Notes under the pieces: generated by a model | The model's database searches: none | What the model was told of the DNA's origin: nothing | The model's input: only the letters and a program-made list of their open reading frames with translations | Shown: one piece after another, positions 47,388 through 56,069 of the stretch | How positions within the stretch are numbered: position 1 is the first letter of the stretch | How the letters are laid out: every line of letters begins with the position of its first letter | Position numbers and translations under genes: made by a program | Assembly: GCA_902798745.1 (NCBI GenBank) | Contig: CADBXM010000008.1 | Span: 42,524-106,523, forward strand | Origin: an uncultured Eubacteriales bacterium | Lineage (GTDB): Bacteria > Bacillota > Clostridia > Peptostreptococcales > Anaerovoracaceae | Direction of reading: 5' to 3' | DNA length: 64,000 nucleotides

Positions 47388-48005
47388 ATGTACACTAAAT
47401 ATATTAAACGATTACTCGACTTTTCATTATCTTCTGTGGCTGTTGTCTGCTTGTCTCCTTTATTTGCACTTCTGACCATCGCAGGATCATTTAGCATGGG
47501 CGGTAATCCCTTTTTTGTACAGGAAAGGCCAGGAAAAGACGAAAAAATATTCAAGCTGATCAAATTCAGAACTATGAATAATAAAAAGGGTGCCGATGGT
47601 AACCTACTCCCTGATGTTCAAAGAATCACAAAATATGGAGATTTTTTAAGAAAAACGAGCCTGGATGAACTACCGGAGTTAATAAATATAATTATTGGCA
47701 ATATGTCAATAGTTGGACCAAGACCACTGCTTGTTAAGTACCTTCCTTTATATAATGAGGAACAGAAACACAGGCACGATGTTAGGCCAGGGCTTACAGG
47801 ATATGCACAAGTCCAGGGAAGAAACTGCATTACATGGAAAGAACGATTTAAACTAGACATATTCTATGTAAACAATATTTCCCTCGCTCTTGATACAAAA
47901 ATTATTTGGGATACAGTGATGCTTGTATTAAAACGAGATGGAATTAATACAGATTCAACCTCTATATTTACGATGACGGAATTTACAGGTGACGAGGATG
48001 AATAA
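47388..48005 (+). CDS. Undecaprenyl-phosphate phosphosugar transferase (PglC-like)
   Basis: Monotopic phosphoglycosyl transferase of 205 residues that puts the first sugar-phosphate on undecaprenyl phosphate. One re-entrant N-terminal helix (about 8-30), the Asp-Glu catalytic pair in KTSLDELPELINIIIGNMS (positions about 88-106), and NMSIVGPRPLLVKYLPLYN. RPGLTGYAQVQGRNC completes the family pattern. The length is that of the small PglC-type, not the large WbaP type. It is seven bases after the aminotransferase and overlaps the next gene. From here composition becomes markedly AT-rich, to about 27% G+C in one line of the next gene. Confidence 0.93.
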   Translation: MYTKYIKRLLDFSLSSVAVVCLSPLFALLTIAGSFSMGGNPFFVQERPGKDEKIFKLIKFRTMNNKKGADGNLLPDVQRITKYGDFLRKTSLDELPELINIIIGNMSIVGPRPLLVKYLPLYNEEQKHRHDVRPGLTGYAQVQGRNCITWKERFKLDIFYVNNISLALDTKIIWDTVMLVLKRDGINTDSTSIFTMTEFTGDEDE

Positions 48006-49194
48006 CAACGATATCGAGACCCCTTATTTTCTGATAAATAGAGATTTGCTTCAGCAAAATACAGATACATTTATAGAAGGCATGCAATGCAATTGGGAAC
48101 GAGTAAAGCTTTCATATTCTGTAAAAACAAACTCTTTACCTTGGATATTGAGATTTATGAATCAAAAAGGGGTTATGGCAGAAGTCGTTTCTGATGAAGA
48201 GTATGATTTGGCGATAATGTGCGACTTTAATCCAGAAAATATAGTTTTTAATGGACCAATCAAAGGAAAAGAACATTTAGAGTTTGCCTTAAAGAACAAT
48301 TCGTATGTAAATATCGATTCAGAGTCTGATCTCGATGTAATCCAATCATGCAATATATACAGCAACCGAATCGGGATCAGGCTAAATATACCCCCAGCGC
48401 TTTTCTCAAGTAAAGATATTGAGTATACAGAAGATGGATTTCGTTTTGGTTTTTCCGTTGAAAATGGTAGTTTCGAAAGAGCTTTAAAGAAGATAAAAAA
48501 CCAATGTGATATTAAAAAAATAGGAGTACACCTTCATTGTAATAGCATAACAAGAAGCCTGAATGTGTATAGAGCTATAGCAGAGTATGTAGTTGCAGTC
48601 GTAGATAAGTATAAGATCGAGCCCTGCTATCTGGACTTTGGGGGTGGATTTTTTGGGGGTGTCCCAGGAAAAACCACACCATCTGAATACTTCAACGTTA
48701 TTACATCAATTATAAAAAGAACCCCTCGTCTTAGAAATACTTTGCTGCTGGCAGAACCTGGATCAGCACTGATAGGATCAACTGTGGAATTGCACACAAC
48801 AGTTGTTGATGTGAAGGATACGAATTGCTCAAGAATCATTACCACTGATGGGAGCCGAATTCATATAGATCCTCTCTGGATAAAAAATGGATATCTCTAT
48901 TCAATCTCATATAAAGACGGGGAAAAGAGAAAATATGAGGAAAAGCAAATAATCTGCGGATATACATGCATGGATCATGACCGTTTAATGGTTTTAATGA
49001 ATGAACCAGAGCTAAAAGCAGGTGACAAAATTATATATCAAAGAGTTGGAGCATATTCGATGACATTTGGAGGACCTTTTATAAGGTATCTTCCTGACGT
49101 ATATGTCGACAGTAATAACGAGTTGCAGCTTGTAAGACGAAGAATGAAAACGGAAGAATACTATCGAATAAATACAGCACAATCAATGCAGTAG
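47998..49194 (+). CDS. PLP-dependent decarboxylase (Orn/DAP/Arg decarboxylase 2, fold type III)
   Basis: A 398-residue alanine-racemase-fold enzyme like LysA. PLP Lys in VKLSYSVKTNSLPW (about residues 36-49); GVHLHCNSITRSLNVYR; the Gly-rich phosphate loop YLDFGGGFFGGVPG; the C-terminal CGYTCMDHDRLM has the Cys and Asp used by decarboxylases. The ATG at 47998 fits AGGTG at 47987-47991; a GTG at 47989 is possible. It overlaps the sugar transferase stop. In this locus it probably acts on an amino acid or amine attached to sugar, not in lysine synthesis, because an SDR and an ATP-grasp follow; this is inference. Confidence 0.85.
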   Translation: MNNNDIETPYFLINRDLLQQNTDTFIEGMQCNWERVKLSYSVKTNSLPWILRFMNQKGVMAEVVSDEEYDLAIMCDFNPENIVFNGPIKGKEHLEFALKNNSYVNIDSESDLDVIQSCNIYSNRIGIRLNIPPALFSSKDIEYTEDGFRFGFSVENGSFERALKKIKNQCDIKKIGVHLHCNSITRSLNVYRAIAEYVVAVVDKYKIEPCYLDFGGGFFGGVPGKTTPSEYFNVITSIIKRTPRLRNTLLLAEPGSALIGSTVELHTTVVDVKDTNCSRIITTDGSRIHIDPLWIKNGYLYSISYKDGEKRKYEEKQIICGYTCMDHDRLMVLMNEPELKAGDKIIYQRVGAYSMTFGGPFIRYLPDVYVDSNNELQLVRRRMKTEEYYRINTAQSMQ

Positions 49195-49216
49195 ATACAA
49201 AAGGGGTGATTACCAG

Positions 49217-50263
49217 ATGAATAGGAAAAAGGTGTTAGTATTAGGTGCTACAGGCAATCTTGGGGCATACTCTGCATTGGCGCTGAAAGACGCAGGCTTT
49301 GACGTTGTAGCTGCCGGAAGAAGAGCCTCAGACAATTCCTTTTTTGAGGATAGAGGTATTCCGTATTATTCTATTGATATTACCGATATAGAATCTTTTA
49401 ATCAACTGAAGGGGCTGAGCATAGAAATTGTTGCTGATTTTGCAGGGGAACTGCCTTCAAGATGCGCTTTTAATCCACAGAAATTGATACGGACTATTAC
49501 AGAAGCAACGGTAAATGTTCTGGAGTTTATGAAAGAAGAAAAGTGCAAGAAGATCATATTTCCAACTACTCCGTATGATTTATTCGCTTATCATGAAACC
49601 GGTGAGCCGATTGATGCTGACGCACCAAGGTCCTTTCCTCCTACAGGAGACCATAGCATATATGCAATTGCAAAGAATGCCGCGGTCGATTTAATAGAGA
49701 ACTACCATAATGAGTATGGAATATCGAGGTTCATATTACGTTTCTTTACTATTTATCAGTATCACCCGAATGCATATCATTTTGCTGATGGGATAATGCG
49801 TAAAATGCCATACAGAGGGTTAATGGATCGCGCTGCAAAAGGAGAGCCGATCAATATTTATGGCAATCCGAACAGAGTAAAAGAGATGGTGTATATAAAA
49901 GACTTTGTTAAAGTTGTAGTGAATGCTGCAAAGTCTGATTTAGAAGGAGGTTTTTATAATATTGGAAGCCCTCACAGAGTATCTCTTGAAGAAATGATTA
50001 GAGGAATAGTTGAGGTGTTTTCTCCAGAAAATAACAAGTCAGAGGTTGGCTATGATCCCACCAAGCCAGACACATTGCAGTCGATTCTGGACTGGGAAAA
50101 AACAGCGAAAGACCTGCATTATGACCCACAGTATGATTACCTAACCATGTTGAAGGACTTTAAAATGGAAATGGAAAATGAACCAATGGCGCAATTGTGG
50201 GGTACTGGAGAATACTATGAAAAAAAATATGGTTCCATGCTGTCGGAGGAGGCTACAAAATGA
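49217..50263 (+). CDS. NAD-dependent epimerase/dehydratase (extended SDR)
   Basis: A 348-residue nucleotide-sugar or related enzyme. VLVLGATGNLGAYSALALKD is the NAD loop (GxxGxxG). The catalytic Tyr is probably in HSIYAIAKNAAVDLI (YAIAK, YxxxK). VKEMVYIKDFVKVVVNA and FYNIGSPHRVSLEEMI are typical C-terminal elements. It sits in the decarboxylase / ATP-grasp trio and overlaps the next gene by four bases. Substrate unknown. Confidence 0.86.
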   Translation: MNRKKVLVLGATGNLGAYSALALKDAGFDVVAAGRRASDNSFFEDRGIPYYSIDITDIESFNQLKGLSIEIVADFAGELPSRCAFNPQKLIRTITEATVNVLEFMKEEKCKKIIFPTTPYDLFAYHETGEPIDADAPRSFPPTGDHSIYAIAKNAAVDLIENYHNEYGISRFILRFFTIYQYHPNAYHFADGIMRKMPYRGLMDRAAKGEPINIYGNPNRVKEMVYIKDFVKVVVNAAKSDLEGGFYNIGSPHRVSLEEMIRGIVEVFSPENNKSEVGYDPTKPDTLQSILDWEKTAKDLHYDPQYDYLTMLKDFKMEMENEPMAQLWGTGEYYEKKYGSMLSEEATK

Positions 50264-51222
50264 ATTTTTTAATGTGCAGTGCAGGCAGAAGGTGTGAGCT
50301 AATCAAGGATATACGCAAGTCCATGACAGAGGGCTCAAGAATAATTGCTACCGACAACAGCCAATACGCGCCTGCACTATATTTAGCGGATGGATATTAC
50401 CTTGTTCCAAGAATAGATGCGGATAATTATATAGATGTTTTATTGGATATCTGTGTCAAGGAAAGGATAAATGTAATTACTACATTTATCGATCCGGAAA
50501 TTTTGGTTCTGGCGAGGAATAGAGAGAAATTCAAAAATATCGGGGTGGAAGTATTAGCACCATCCGTCAGAACAGCTGAACTTTGTTTTGATAAATACAA
50601 AATGTTCGAATACCTAAGGGAAAACGGCATCAACACAGTAATGACATGGGGCTCTTATGTTGATGCAGAAAGGGCTATCTTGAATAACGAAGTTGCCTTT
50701 CCAATATTTATAAAACCAAGAATGGGAAGCGGGAGCGTTGGCGCAAAAAAGATCGAAGATTTTGAAACTCTCAAAAATAGTTTTCTGGAAGATGACAGTC
50801 TGATAGCTCAGGAATACATGGACGGACAGGATCTGGACGCAGACATTTATATTGATACGATTTCACACTTGCCTGTGTCTGTTTTTTCAAAAAAGAAGAT
50901 TTCGACGACTATTGGCGGCGCGAATAAGACAATTTCCTTTAGGGACCAAAAGCTGTTTAGCTTTATTAAAGCTTTTTTGCCGTTGTTTGAGTTTAATGGT
51001 CCTATTGATGCAGACTTTTTCTATAAAGATGGAGTGTATTATCTTTCAGAAATAAATCCAAGGTTTGGAGGCGCTTATCTTCATGCCTATGGCGCCGGCG
51101 TTGATTTTATAAAATTAATAGAAAACAATCTGCAAGGCAAAGCAAATAAAGCGTCTATTGGAGATTATGACGAGAATGTTGTCATGATGATGTATGACAG
51201 TGTGGTCATTCATAAATTCTAG
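50260..51222 (+). CDS. ATP-grasp ligase
   Basis: A 320-residue ATP-grasp enzyme. N-terminal pre-ATP-grasp part (LMCSAGRRCELIKDIRKS); ATP-grasp core with CFDKYKMFEYLRENGINTV, FPIFIKPRMGSGSVGAKK (Lys for ATP), IAQEYMDGQDLDADIYID, and the metal-site end YYLSEINPRFGGAYLHA (Glu and Asn). ATP-grasp enzymes join a carboxylate to an amine or thiol. In a polysaccharide locus beside a PLP decarboxylase and an SDR, amide bonding of an amino acid or amine to a sugar is a sensible guess. ATGA overlap with the upstream gene indicates coupling. Confidence 0.85.
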   Translation: MNFLMCSAGRRCELIKDIRKSMTEGSRIIATDNSQYAPALYLADGYYLVPRIDADNYIDVLLDICVKERINVITTFIDPEILVLARNREKFKNIGVEVLAPSVRTAELCFDKYKMFEYLRENGINTVMTWGSYVDAERAILNNEVAFPIFIKPRMGSGSVGAKKIEDFETLKNSFLEDDSLIAQEYMDGQDLDADIYIDTISHLPVSVFSKKKISTTIGGANKTISFRDQKLFSFIKAFLPLFEFNGPIDADFFYKDGVYYLSEINPRFGGAYLHAYGAGVDFIKLIENNLQGKANKASIGDYDENVVMMMYDSVVIHKF

Positions 51223-51227
51223 GTGAA

Positions 51228-52325
51228 ATGAAAATAACAATAATAGCAAACAATTCAAATGGCCTGTACCTGTTCAGGAGGAACCTGATTGGAGAATTGG
51301 TCAATAAGGGTGTAAATGTTACTGCACTTACACCCTTTGATATGGATGTAGATAATCTCAGAGCGCTTGGCGCGGAACTAATTGAGGTGCCTATTGACAG
51401 GAGAGGCACCAATCCTGTTTCTGATTTGCTATTATTAACGAGATATATCAGGAACTTAAAGTCTGTTAAACCGGATGCAGTTATTTCATATACGATTAAG
51501 CCGAACATATATGGCGGATTCGCATGCAGGCTACTAAGGATTCCTTACTGTGCGAATATTACCGGACTTGGGACAGCCTTTGATAATCCAGGGCTTTTAA
51601 AGTTTTTAGTGACAGAACTAAATAAAATCGCACTTAAAAAAGCGAAAGTAGTATTCTTTGAAAACAACGCAAATAAAGAGTTGTTTGTTAATTCCGGAAT
51701 CATTAAAGAGAGACAGGCACATGTGCTGAATGGCGCAGGCGTAGATCTGGACCTTTTTTCTCTCAAGAAATATCCTGACAGTGATGATCCTACACGGTTC
51801 CTGTTTATTGGCAGGATAATGAAGGAAAAAGGAATCGATGAGCTGTTACAAGCAGTTCGTGAACTTGTTGAGAAGGGAGAGAAGTGTGTTCTCGATGTAT
51901 TAGGATCTTTCGAAGAAGATTACAGTGACATCTTTGAGCAGTACGAAAAAGAAGGCTGGTTATACTATTATGGGCAACAAGCAGATGTACGACCGTTCAT
52001 TGAGAATAGTCATTGTTTTGTTCTCCCAAGTTATCACGAGGGCATGGCGAATACAAATCTGGAAAGTGCATCATCAGGACGACCGGTAATTACAAGCAAC
52101 ATCCCTGGGTGCATGGAGGCGGTTCTGGATAACGTTAGCGGTTTTCTTTGTAAAGTGCGAAATGCAGATAGTCTTAAGGATACTATGGAAAAGTTCCTGC
52201 ATTTATCTAAGGAAAAAAAGGCTGCTATGGGGTTAGAAGGCCGTAAATACATGGAAGCTCATTTCGATAAGCGTGCAATAGTTCAGGAGACGATAGAAGC
52301 AATCATGCAGAGTCTGCATGATTAG
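51228..52325 (+). CDS. Glycosyltransferase family 4 (PglA/TuaC-like)
   Basis: A 365-residue GT-B enzyme. N-terminal MKITIIANNSNGLYLFRRNL, then YTIKPNIYGGFACRLLRIPY and GLGTAF, a pattern of transferases acting on undecaprenyl-linked sugars. The donor domain has FLFIGRIMKEKGIDELLQAV and the E-x7-E region near PSYHEGMANTNLESASSGRPV. It may add the second sugar after the PglC-like step. It starts six bases after the ATP-grasp gene. Confidence 0.88.
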   Translation: MKITIIANNSNGLYLFRRNLIGELVNKGVNVTALTPFDMDVDNLRALGAELIEVPIDRRGTNPVSDLLLLTRYIRNLKSVKPDAVISYTIKPNIYGGFACRLLRIPYCANITGLGTAFDNPGLLKFLVTELNKIALKKAKVVFFENNANKELFVNSGIIKERQAHVLNGAGVDLDLFSLKKYPDSDDPTRFLFIGRIMKEKGIDELLQAVRELVEKGEKCVLDVLGSFEEDYSDIFEQYEKEGWLYYYGQQADVRPFIENSHCFVLPSYHEGMANTNLESASSGRPVITSNIPGCMEAVLDNVSGFLCKVRNADSLKDTMEKFLHLSKEKKAAMGLEGRKYMEAHFDKRAIVQETIEAIMQSLHD

Positions 52326-52361
52326 TAATACGCACAGGAATTATTATAGAGAGGTTTTCGC

Positions 52362-53234
52362 ATGAAGAACAATTTATCTATTAAATCTGTCCTTAGCAGG
52401 ATAGGTTCTGCAGAAACAGATGAGAAGGGGAGTAAGGTTCCAGTAGAGGAAGTACAGAAGAATCTTCTGCTTATCTACAAGGACGTTTATGATGCATGCG
52501 AAAAAAATGGACTTAGATTATTCCTTCAGGGAGGAACTTTACTGGGAAAAGTAAGGCATAATGGCTTTATTCCGTGGGACGATGATATGGACTTAGGGAT
52601 GGCACGTGAGGAATATGACAGATTTATTGAAATATTTGATTCTGTATTGGGAAAAGAATATGCGCTGAAAGCACCAGGTTATAAAGATGGATCTGATGCC
52701 AGATTCATACATATATATAAAAAAGAACCGACAGAACAATTCATTGATTCCGATAAAACTCTATGTCTGGATGTTTTCCCGATTGATTATGCTCCCGACA
52801 ATATTGTTAGGCGGACCTTGAAGGGAATTAAAAGTAATGCCTTGATGTTTATTGAAGGAAGCAAGTCATTTGATGACTATTGCTCTCCTGAGATGGCTGC
52901 TTCTCTGAAGAAGTCTGCATCCGGATATATTAATTATTATATTCGAAAAACAGTAGCATGGGTTTATCGGAAAAAAGCTATAGATAGTATACAAGGCAAA
53001 ATTGATAAGGCCGTTTGCTACAAAAAAAAAGGAAAGCTATGCACCAGCGCTACAGGAAGATGGCATTATTTCGGGGAGCTGCAGGATAGCAACGTATTTT
53101 TCCCTCTTAAGAGAACTGATTTCTGTGGAATAGGAGCATGGACGATCAATCAGGAGGAAGAATATCTGAGACACAACTATGGCCCTGATTATATGAAAAT
53201 ACCTCCAGAACACGAGAGGGAAAGACACTTCTGA
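52362..53234 (+). CDS. LicD-family phosphotransferase
   Basis: A 290-residue LicD domain protein. The family motif is LRLFLQGGTLLGKVRHNGFI followed by PWDDDMDLGMAREEYDRF (metal-binding Asp residues). LicD proteins transfer phosphocholine, phosphoribitol or similar groups from CDP-activated donors to glycans. The TarI/IspD-like cytidylyltransferase 2 kb downstream could supply the CDP donor. The donor group cannot be decided from sequence; a BCCT transporter elsewhere in the window makes choline conceivable. The protein is soluble or peripheral. Confidence 0.88.
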   Translation: MKNNLSIKSVLSRIGSAETDEKGSKVPVEEVQKNLLLIYKDVYDACEKNGLRLFLQGGTLLGKVRHNGFIPWDDDMDLGMAREEYDRFIEIFDSVLGKEYALKAPGYKDGSDARFIHIYKKEPTEQFIDSDKTLCLDVFPIDYAPDNIVRRTLKGIKSNALMFIEGSKSFDDYCSPEMAASLKKSASGYINYYIRKTVAWVYRKKAIDSIQGKIDKAVCYKKKGKLCTSATGRWHYFGELQDSNVFFPLKRTDFCGIGAWTINQEEEYLRHNYGPDYMKIPPEHERERHF

Positions 53235-53293
53235 TGATTTGTCACGCACATATATGATTAGTTAAAGAATAATTGATAGGGGAGCCGCATCCG

Positions 53294-54394
53294 GTGTATA
53301 TCCTTTTTTTGGGAATTCTAATATTCTGCTTCTCTGCTATTTTTAAAAAAAGCAGAACTCTGTATGTAATCCAGCTTTTATATTTGTGGCTGGTTGCTTC
53401 TTGCAATACGGATAATCCGGACTATATCAATTATTATAATGGCTACACACACATGTACAATTATCAAGGCACCATCTCGGAACCACTTTACTGGGCGGTT
53501 GCTCGATTTGCAGAGAGTATAGGCTGTGATTATCAAGGCTTTAGATTTATCTTATATGGAATTGGCTTTGCAATACTAGGGTACGCAATTTGGAAGTTAT
53601 CGATACACCCAAACTGCATTTTGAGTTTTTACTTTGTTTATCCTTTTGTTATGGATGTTATACAGGTCAGGACGCTGTTATCTAACGCATTGATCCTTGT
53701 AGCAATATACGAACTGATAAACTTTAACGAAACCAGAGCAAAGAGGTATCTAGGATATAGCATCATTTTTATCATTATAGCGTGTGGGTTCCATTTCAGT
53801 GCAGTCAGCGCTGTTATTATATATTTATCACTGATTAAGAAAGAAACGATAATTTCACAAACCCCAAAACTGGCTGTACTGGCGCTGGCGGGATTGATTG
53901 TAATGTTTTTGTATCGAAACAGAATTATCAATAAGATGATTTCACTTGGAATCATTGGAAAGGCGGGTGATTATACTTCATCAGGAATCAGATTGGGCGG
54001 ATATATTATTTGTGTATTTGCATTCAGAATAGTATTCGCTGTTCTTTGCATATTGGTCATGCGCGCGGTCAGGAATAATGATATAAATTCTCCAAATAGA
54101 AGAGCAATGGATATATTGCTTAGGTGCGTTCTGTTGTATAGCTTGTTCGGCTTCGGAGAAATTGTAGTTTCCATGGAACTTGAACGAATGTCAAGAGTCG
54201 CTCTTGTTTGCGGATTATCTCTGATATCACGGGCTTCCATTGATATAGAAGTAAAGAATTACAATCTGTTTACCAGACTAACAGCTTTGTATTACGGACT
54301 ATACTTTTACCTGATGATGTTCATACACTATGCACCAACATCAAATTGGTTTGAGTTCACTTTTATGGCAATTTATCAGAACCAACTTATCTAA
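53294..54394 (+). CDS. EpsG-type polysaccharide polymerase (Wzy-like)
   Basis: A 366-residue membrane protein with about ten helices and the N-terminal hydrophobic run YILFLGILIFCFSAIF. EpsG family features: NTDNPDYINYYNGYTHMYNY (extracytoplasmic, early), EPLYWAVARFAESIGCDYQGF, and YGIGFAILGYAIWKL. Such proteins polymerise repeat units on the outer face of the membrane. The GTG at 53294 is preferred because AGGGGAG lies nine bases upstream; a TTG at 53273 is in frame. It is the only polymerase candidate in the locus. Confidence 0.82.
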   Translation: MYILFLGILIFCFSAIFKKSRTLYVIQLLYLWLVASCNTDNPDYINYYNGYTHMYNYQGTISEPLYWAVARFAESIGCDYQGFRFILYGIGFAILGYAIWKLSIHPNCILSFYFVYPFVMDVIQVRTLLSNALILVAIYELINFNETRAKRYLGYSIIFIIIACGFHFSAVSAVIIYLSLIKKETIISQTPKLAVLALAGLIVMFLYRNRIINKMISLGIIGKAGDYTSSGIRLGGYIICVFAFRIVFAVLCILVMRAVRNNDINSPNRRAMDILLRCVLLYSLFGFGEIVVSMELERMSRVALVCGLSLISRASIDIEVKNYNLFTRLTALYYGLYFYLMMFIHYAPTSNWFEFTFMAIYQNQLI

Positions 54395-54431
54395 GATAGT
54401 AAAATAATCCTATCTGAATCGGAGATTACGT

Positions 54432-55334
54432 ATGAAAAAGCCTTTAGTAACAGTATTACTAAGCACATATAACGGGGAAAGGTTTTTAAAAGAGCAAATT
54501 GACAGCATCATTGCACAGGAAGGGGTAAAAGTAAGGATTCTGGTGCGTGATGACGGGTCGTCAGATTCTACGCTGCAAATACTTCATCAATATGGAGAGA
54601 GGCTGACTTTAATTAAAGGAGAAAACGTAGGTCCAGCATTATCGTTTGTAAAACTTATGGAAGAGGTTTCACCTGATGCCGATTACTATGCATTCGCTGA
54701 CCAGGATGATATATGGATTGGAAAGAAGCTGCTCTATGCAGTTCAGATGATAGGTGATCCAGAACGGCCTGTGCTTTACTCATCTAATCAGATCCTTGTT
54801 GATGCTAAAGGCAACAAGTGCGGTATGAGATACAGTTTTATACCGCCTACCGATGTGCTGAATATAATTGATAAGAATTATCTTGCCGGCTGTACGATGG
54901 TAATGACAAGAAGCCTTTTGCTTGAAATCAGATCAAAGTTTCCTGCAGAAGAGTTGCTTAAAAGCAGAATGCATGATACCTGGTGCGCAGCAGTAGCCGC
55001 GGGGATCGGATCGCTGATCTATGATTCTGGTTCATATATTCTCTATAGACAGCATGAGTCCAATGTGGTAGGTGCGGCAGAAGCCGGCAGGATAAAAAGG
55101 CTCTGGAATAAGCTGTCCTCAGAGAAAAACAATTATTACAGATTCTTTGCAGATGAGCTTGAGGCCTGTTTCGGTAATCAACTGAATGACTATTCAAGGC
55201 ATGTTGTAGAGCTGTATAGGAATACAGATAACTTAAGAGGGAAAATCCACCTCTTAAGAGATAAGGATTTTCAGAAACATTATTTCAGAAACAAAACAGC
55301 ACTTTTTATAAAGCTATTAGGATTTACATCATAA
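54432..55334 (+). CDS. Glycosyltransferase family 2 (rhamnosyltransferase-like)
   Basis: A 300-residue GT-A enzyme. Start motif VTVLLSTYNGERFLKEQIDS, ILVRDDGSSDSTLQIL, and FADQDDIWIGKKLLYAVQM (DxD-type region) match the RfbF/RgpB-type rhamnosyltransferases closely. LAGCTMVMTRSLLLEI and HDTWCAAVAAGIGSLIYD follow. Family similarity makes dTDP-rhamnose a likely donor, in accord with the rml genes at the end of the locus. Confidence 0.88.
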   Translation: MKKPLVTVLLSTYNGERFLKEQIDSIIAQEGVKVRILVRDDGSSDSTLQILHQYGERLTLIKGENVGPALSFVKLMEEVSPDADYYAFADQDDIWIGKKLLYAVQMIGDPERPVLYSSNQILVDAKGNKCGMRYSFIPPTDVLNIIDKNYLAGCTMVMTRSLLLEIRSKFPAEELLKSRMHDTWCAAVAAGIGSLIYDSGSYILYRQHESNVVGAAEAGRIKRLWNKLSSEKNNYYRFFADELEACFGNQLNDYSRHVVELYRNTDNLRGKIHLLRDKDFQKHYFRNKTALFIKLLGFTS

Positions 55335-55349
55335 ACGGAGGGAGTAGTT

Positions 55350-56069
55350 GTGGTTTTTGTAGTGATTTTTGCCGGAGGAGTCGGCTCTAGAATGGGTTCA
55401 GAAATACCAAAGCAATTTCTTAAAGTTGATGAAAAACCTATACTTATTCACGTGGTGGAAAAATTCAACTCTCATCCACTGGTAGATGGTATTGTAGTAG
55501 TTTCGAAAAAAGAATACATAAACTATTCAAGAGACCTGTGCAATGAGTATGGCCTGAATAAAGTCCTATCGGTAATAGAAGGTGGCGATACCGGACAGGG
55601 TTCGATCAGAAATGGGATATATGTAGTAGCGGAACACTTTTCGAATGACCCTGATAATGACATAGTTATAATTCATGATGGCGTCAGGCCGCTTATTACA
55701 GAGCAGCTTATTACTGATAATATTGCTTGCGCAAAGAAATATGGCAACAGCATCTCTGTTTCGAAGGCAATAGAAACGGTAATCAGGGTTGATGAAAATG
55801 GTATGGTACTTGATGTGGTCGACCGGTCTATGTGCAGAAATGCCAAAGCACCTCAATGTTTCCGTCTCAGCGATATATGGAATACACATAAAAAAGCCGA
55901 GGAAGATGGAATCAATAATGCCATAGATTCCGCAACCCTTATGAGTTCTTACGGAACAAAGCTTTATACCGTTGAGACTGATTATGAGAATATAAAAATA
56001 ACGACGCCAAATGACTATTACATGTTCAAGGCGGTATATGAGGCAAAAAAGGAAAACAGAAATGTGTAA
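55350..56069 (+). CDS. IspD/TarI-family cytidylyltransferase
   Basis: A 239-residue enzyme activating an alcohol phosphate with CTP. It starts at a GTG (55350) with GGAGGGAG five bases upstream. Core: VIFAGGVGSRMGSEIPKQFL (nucleotide loop), VIIHDGVRPLITEQLI, and NAKAPQCFRLSDI. GGVGSRMG is more like TarI/Bcs1-type alditol-phosphate cytidylyltransferases than IspD. With the overlapping SDR it resembles the CDP-ribitol pathway pairs, and with LicD it would feed transfer of the alditol-phosphate. An IspD role cannot be excluded, but the context argues against it. Confidence 0.84.
   Translation: MVFVVIFAGGVGSRMGSEIPKQFLKVDEKPILIHVVEKFNSHPLVDGIVVVSKKEYINYSRDLCNEYGLNKVLSVIEGGDTGQGSIRNGIYVVAEHFSNDPDNDIVIIHDGVRPLITEQLITDNIACAKKYGNSISVSKAIETVIRVDENGMVLDVVDRSMCRNAKAPQCFRLSDIWNTHKKAEEDGINNAIDSATLMSSYGTKLYTVETDYENIKITTPNDYYMFKAVYEAKKENRNV

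Noticed and set aside
55350-56069. Housekeeping ispD of the isoprenoid pathway
   Set aside because: The nucleotide loop and the neighbours (SDR, LicD) fit a TarI-like role better; ispF is not adjacent. This remains a possibility rather than being excluded.
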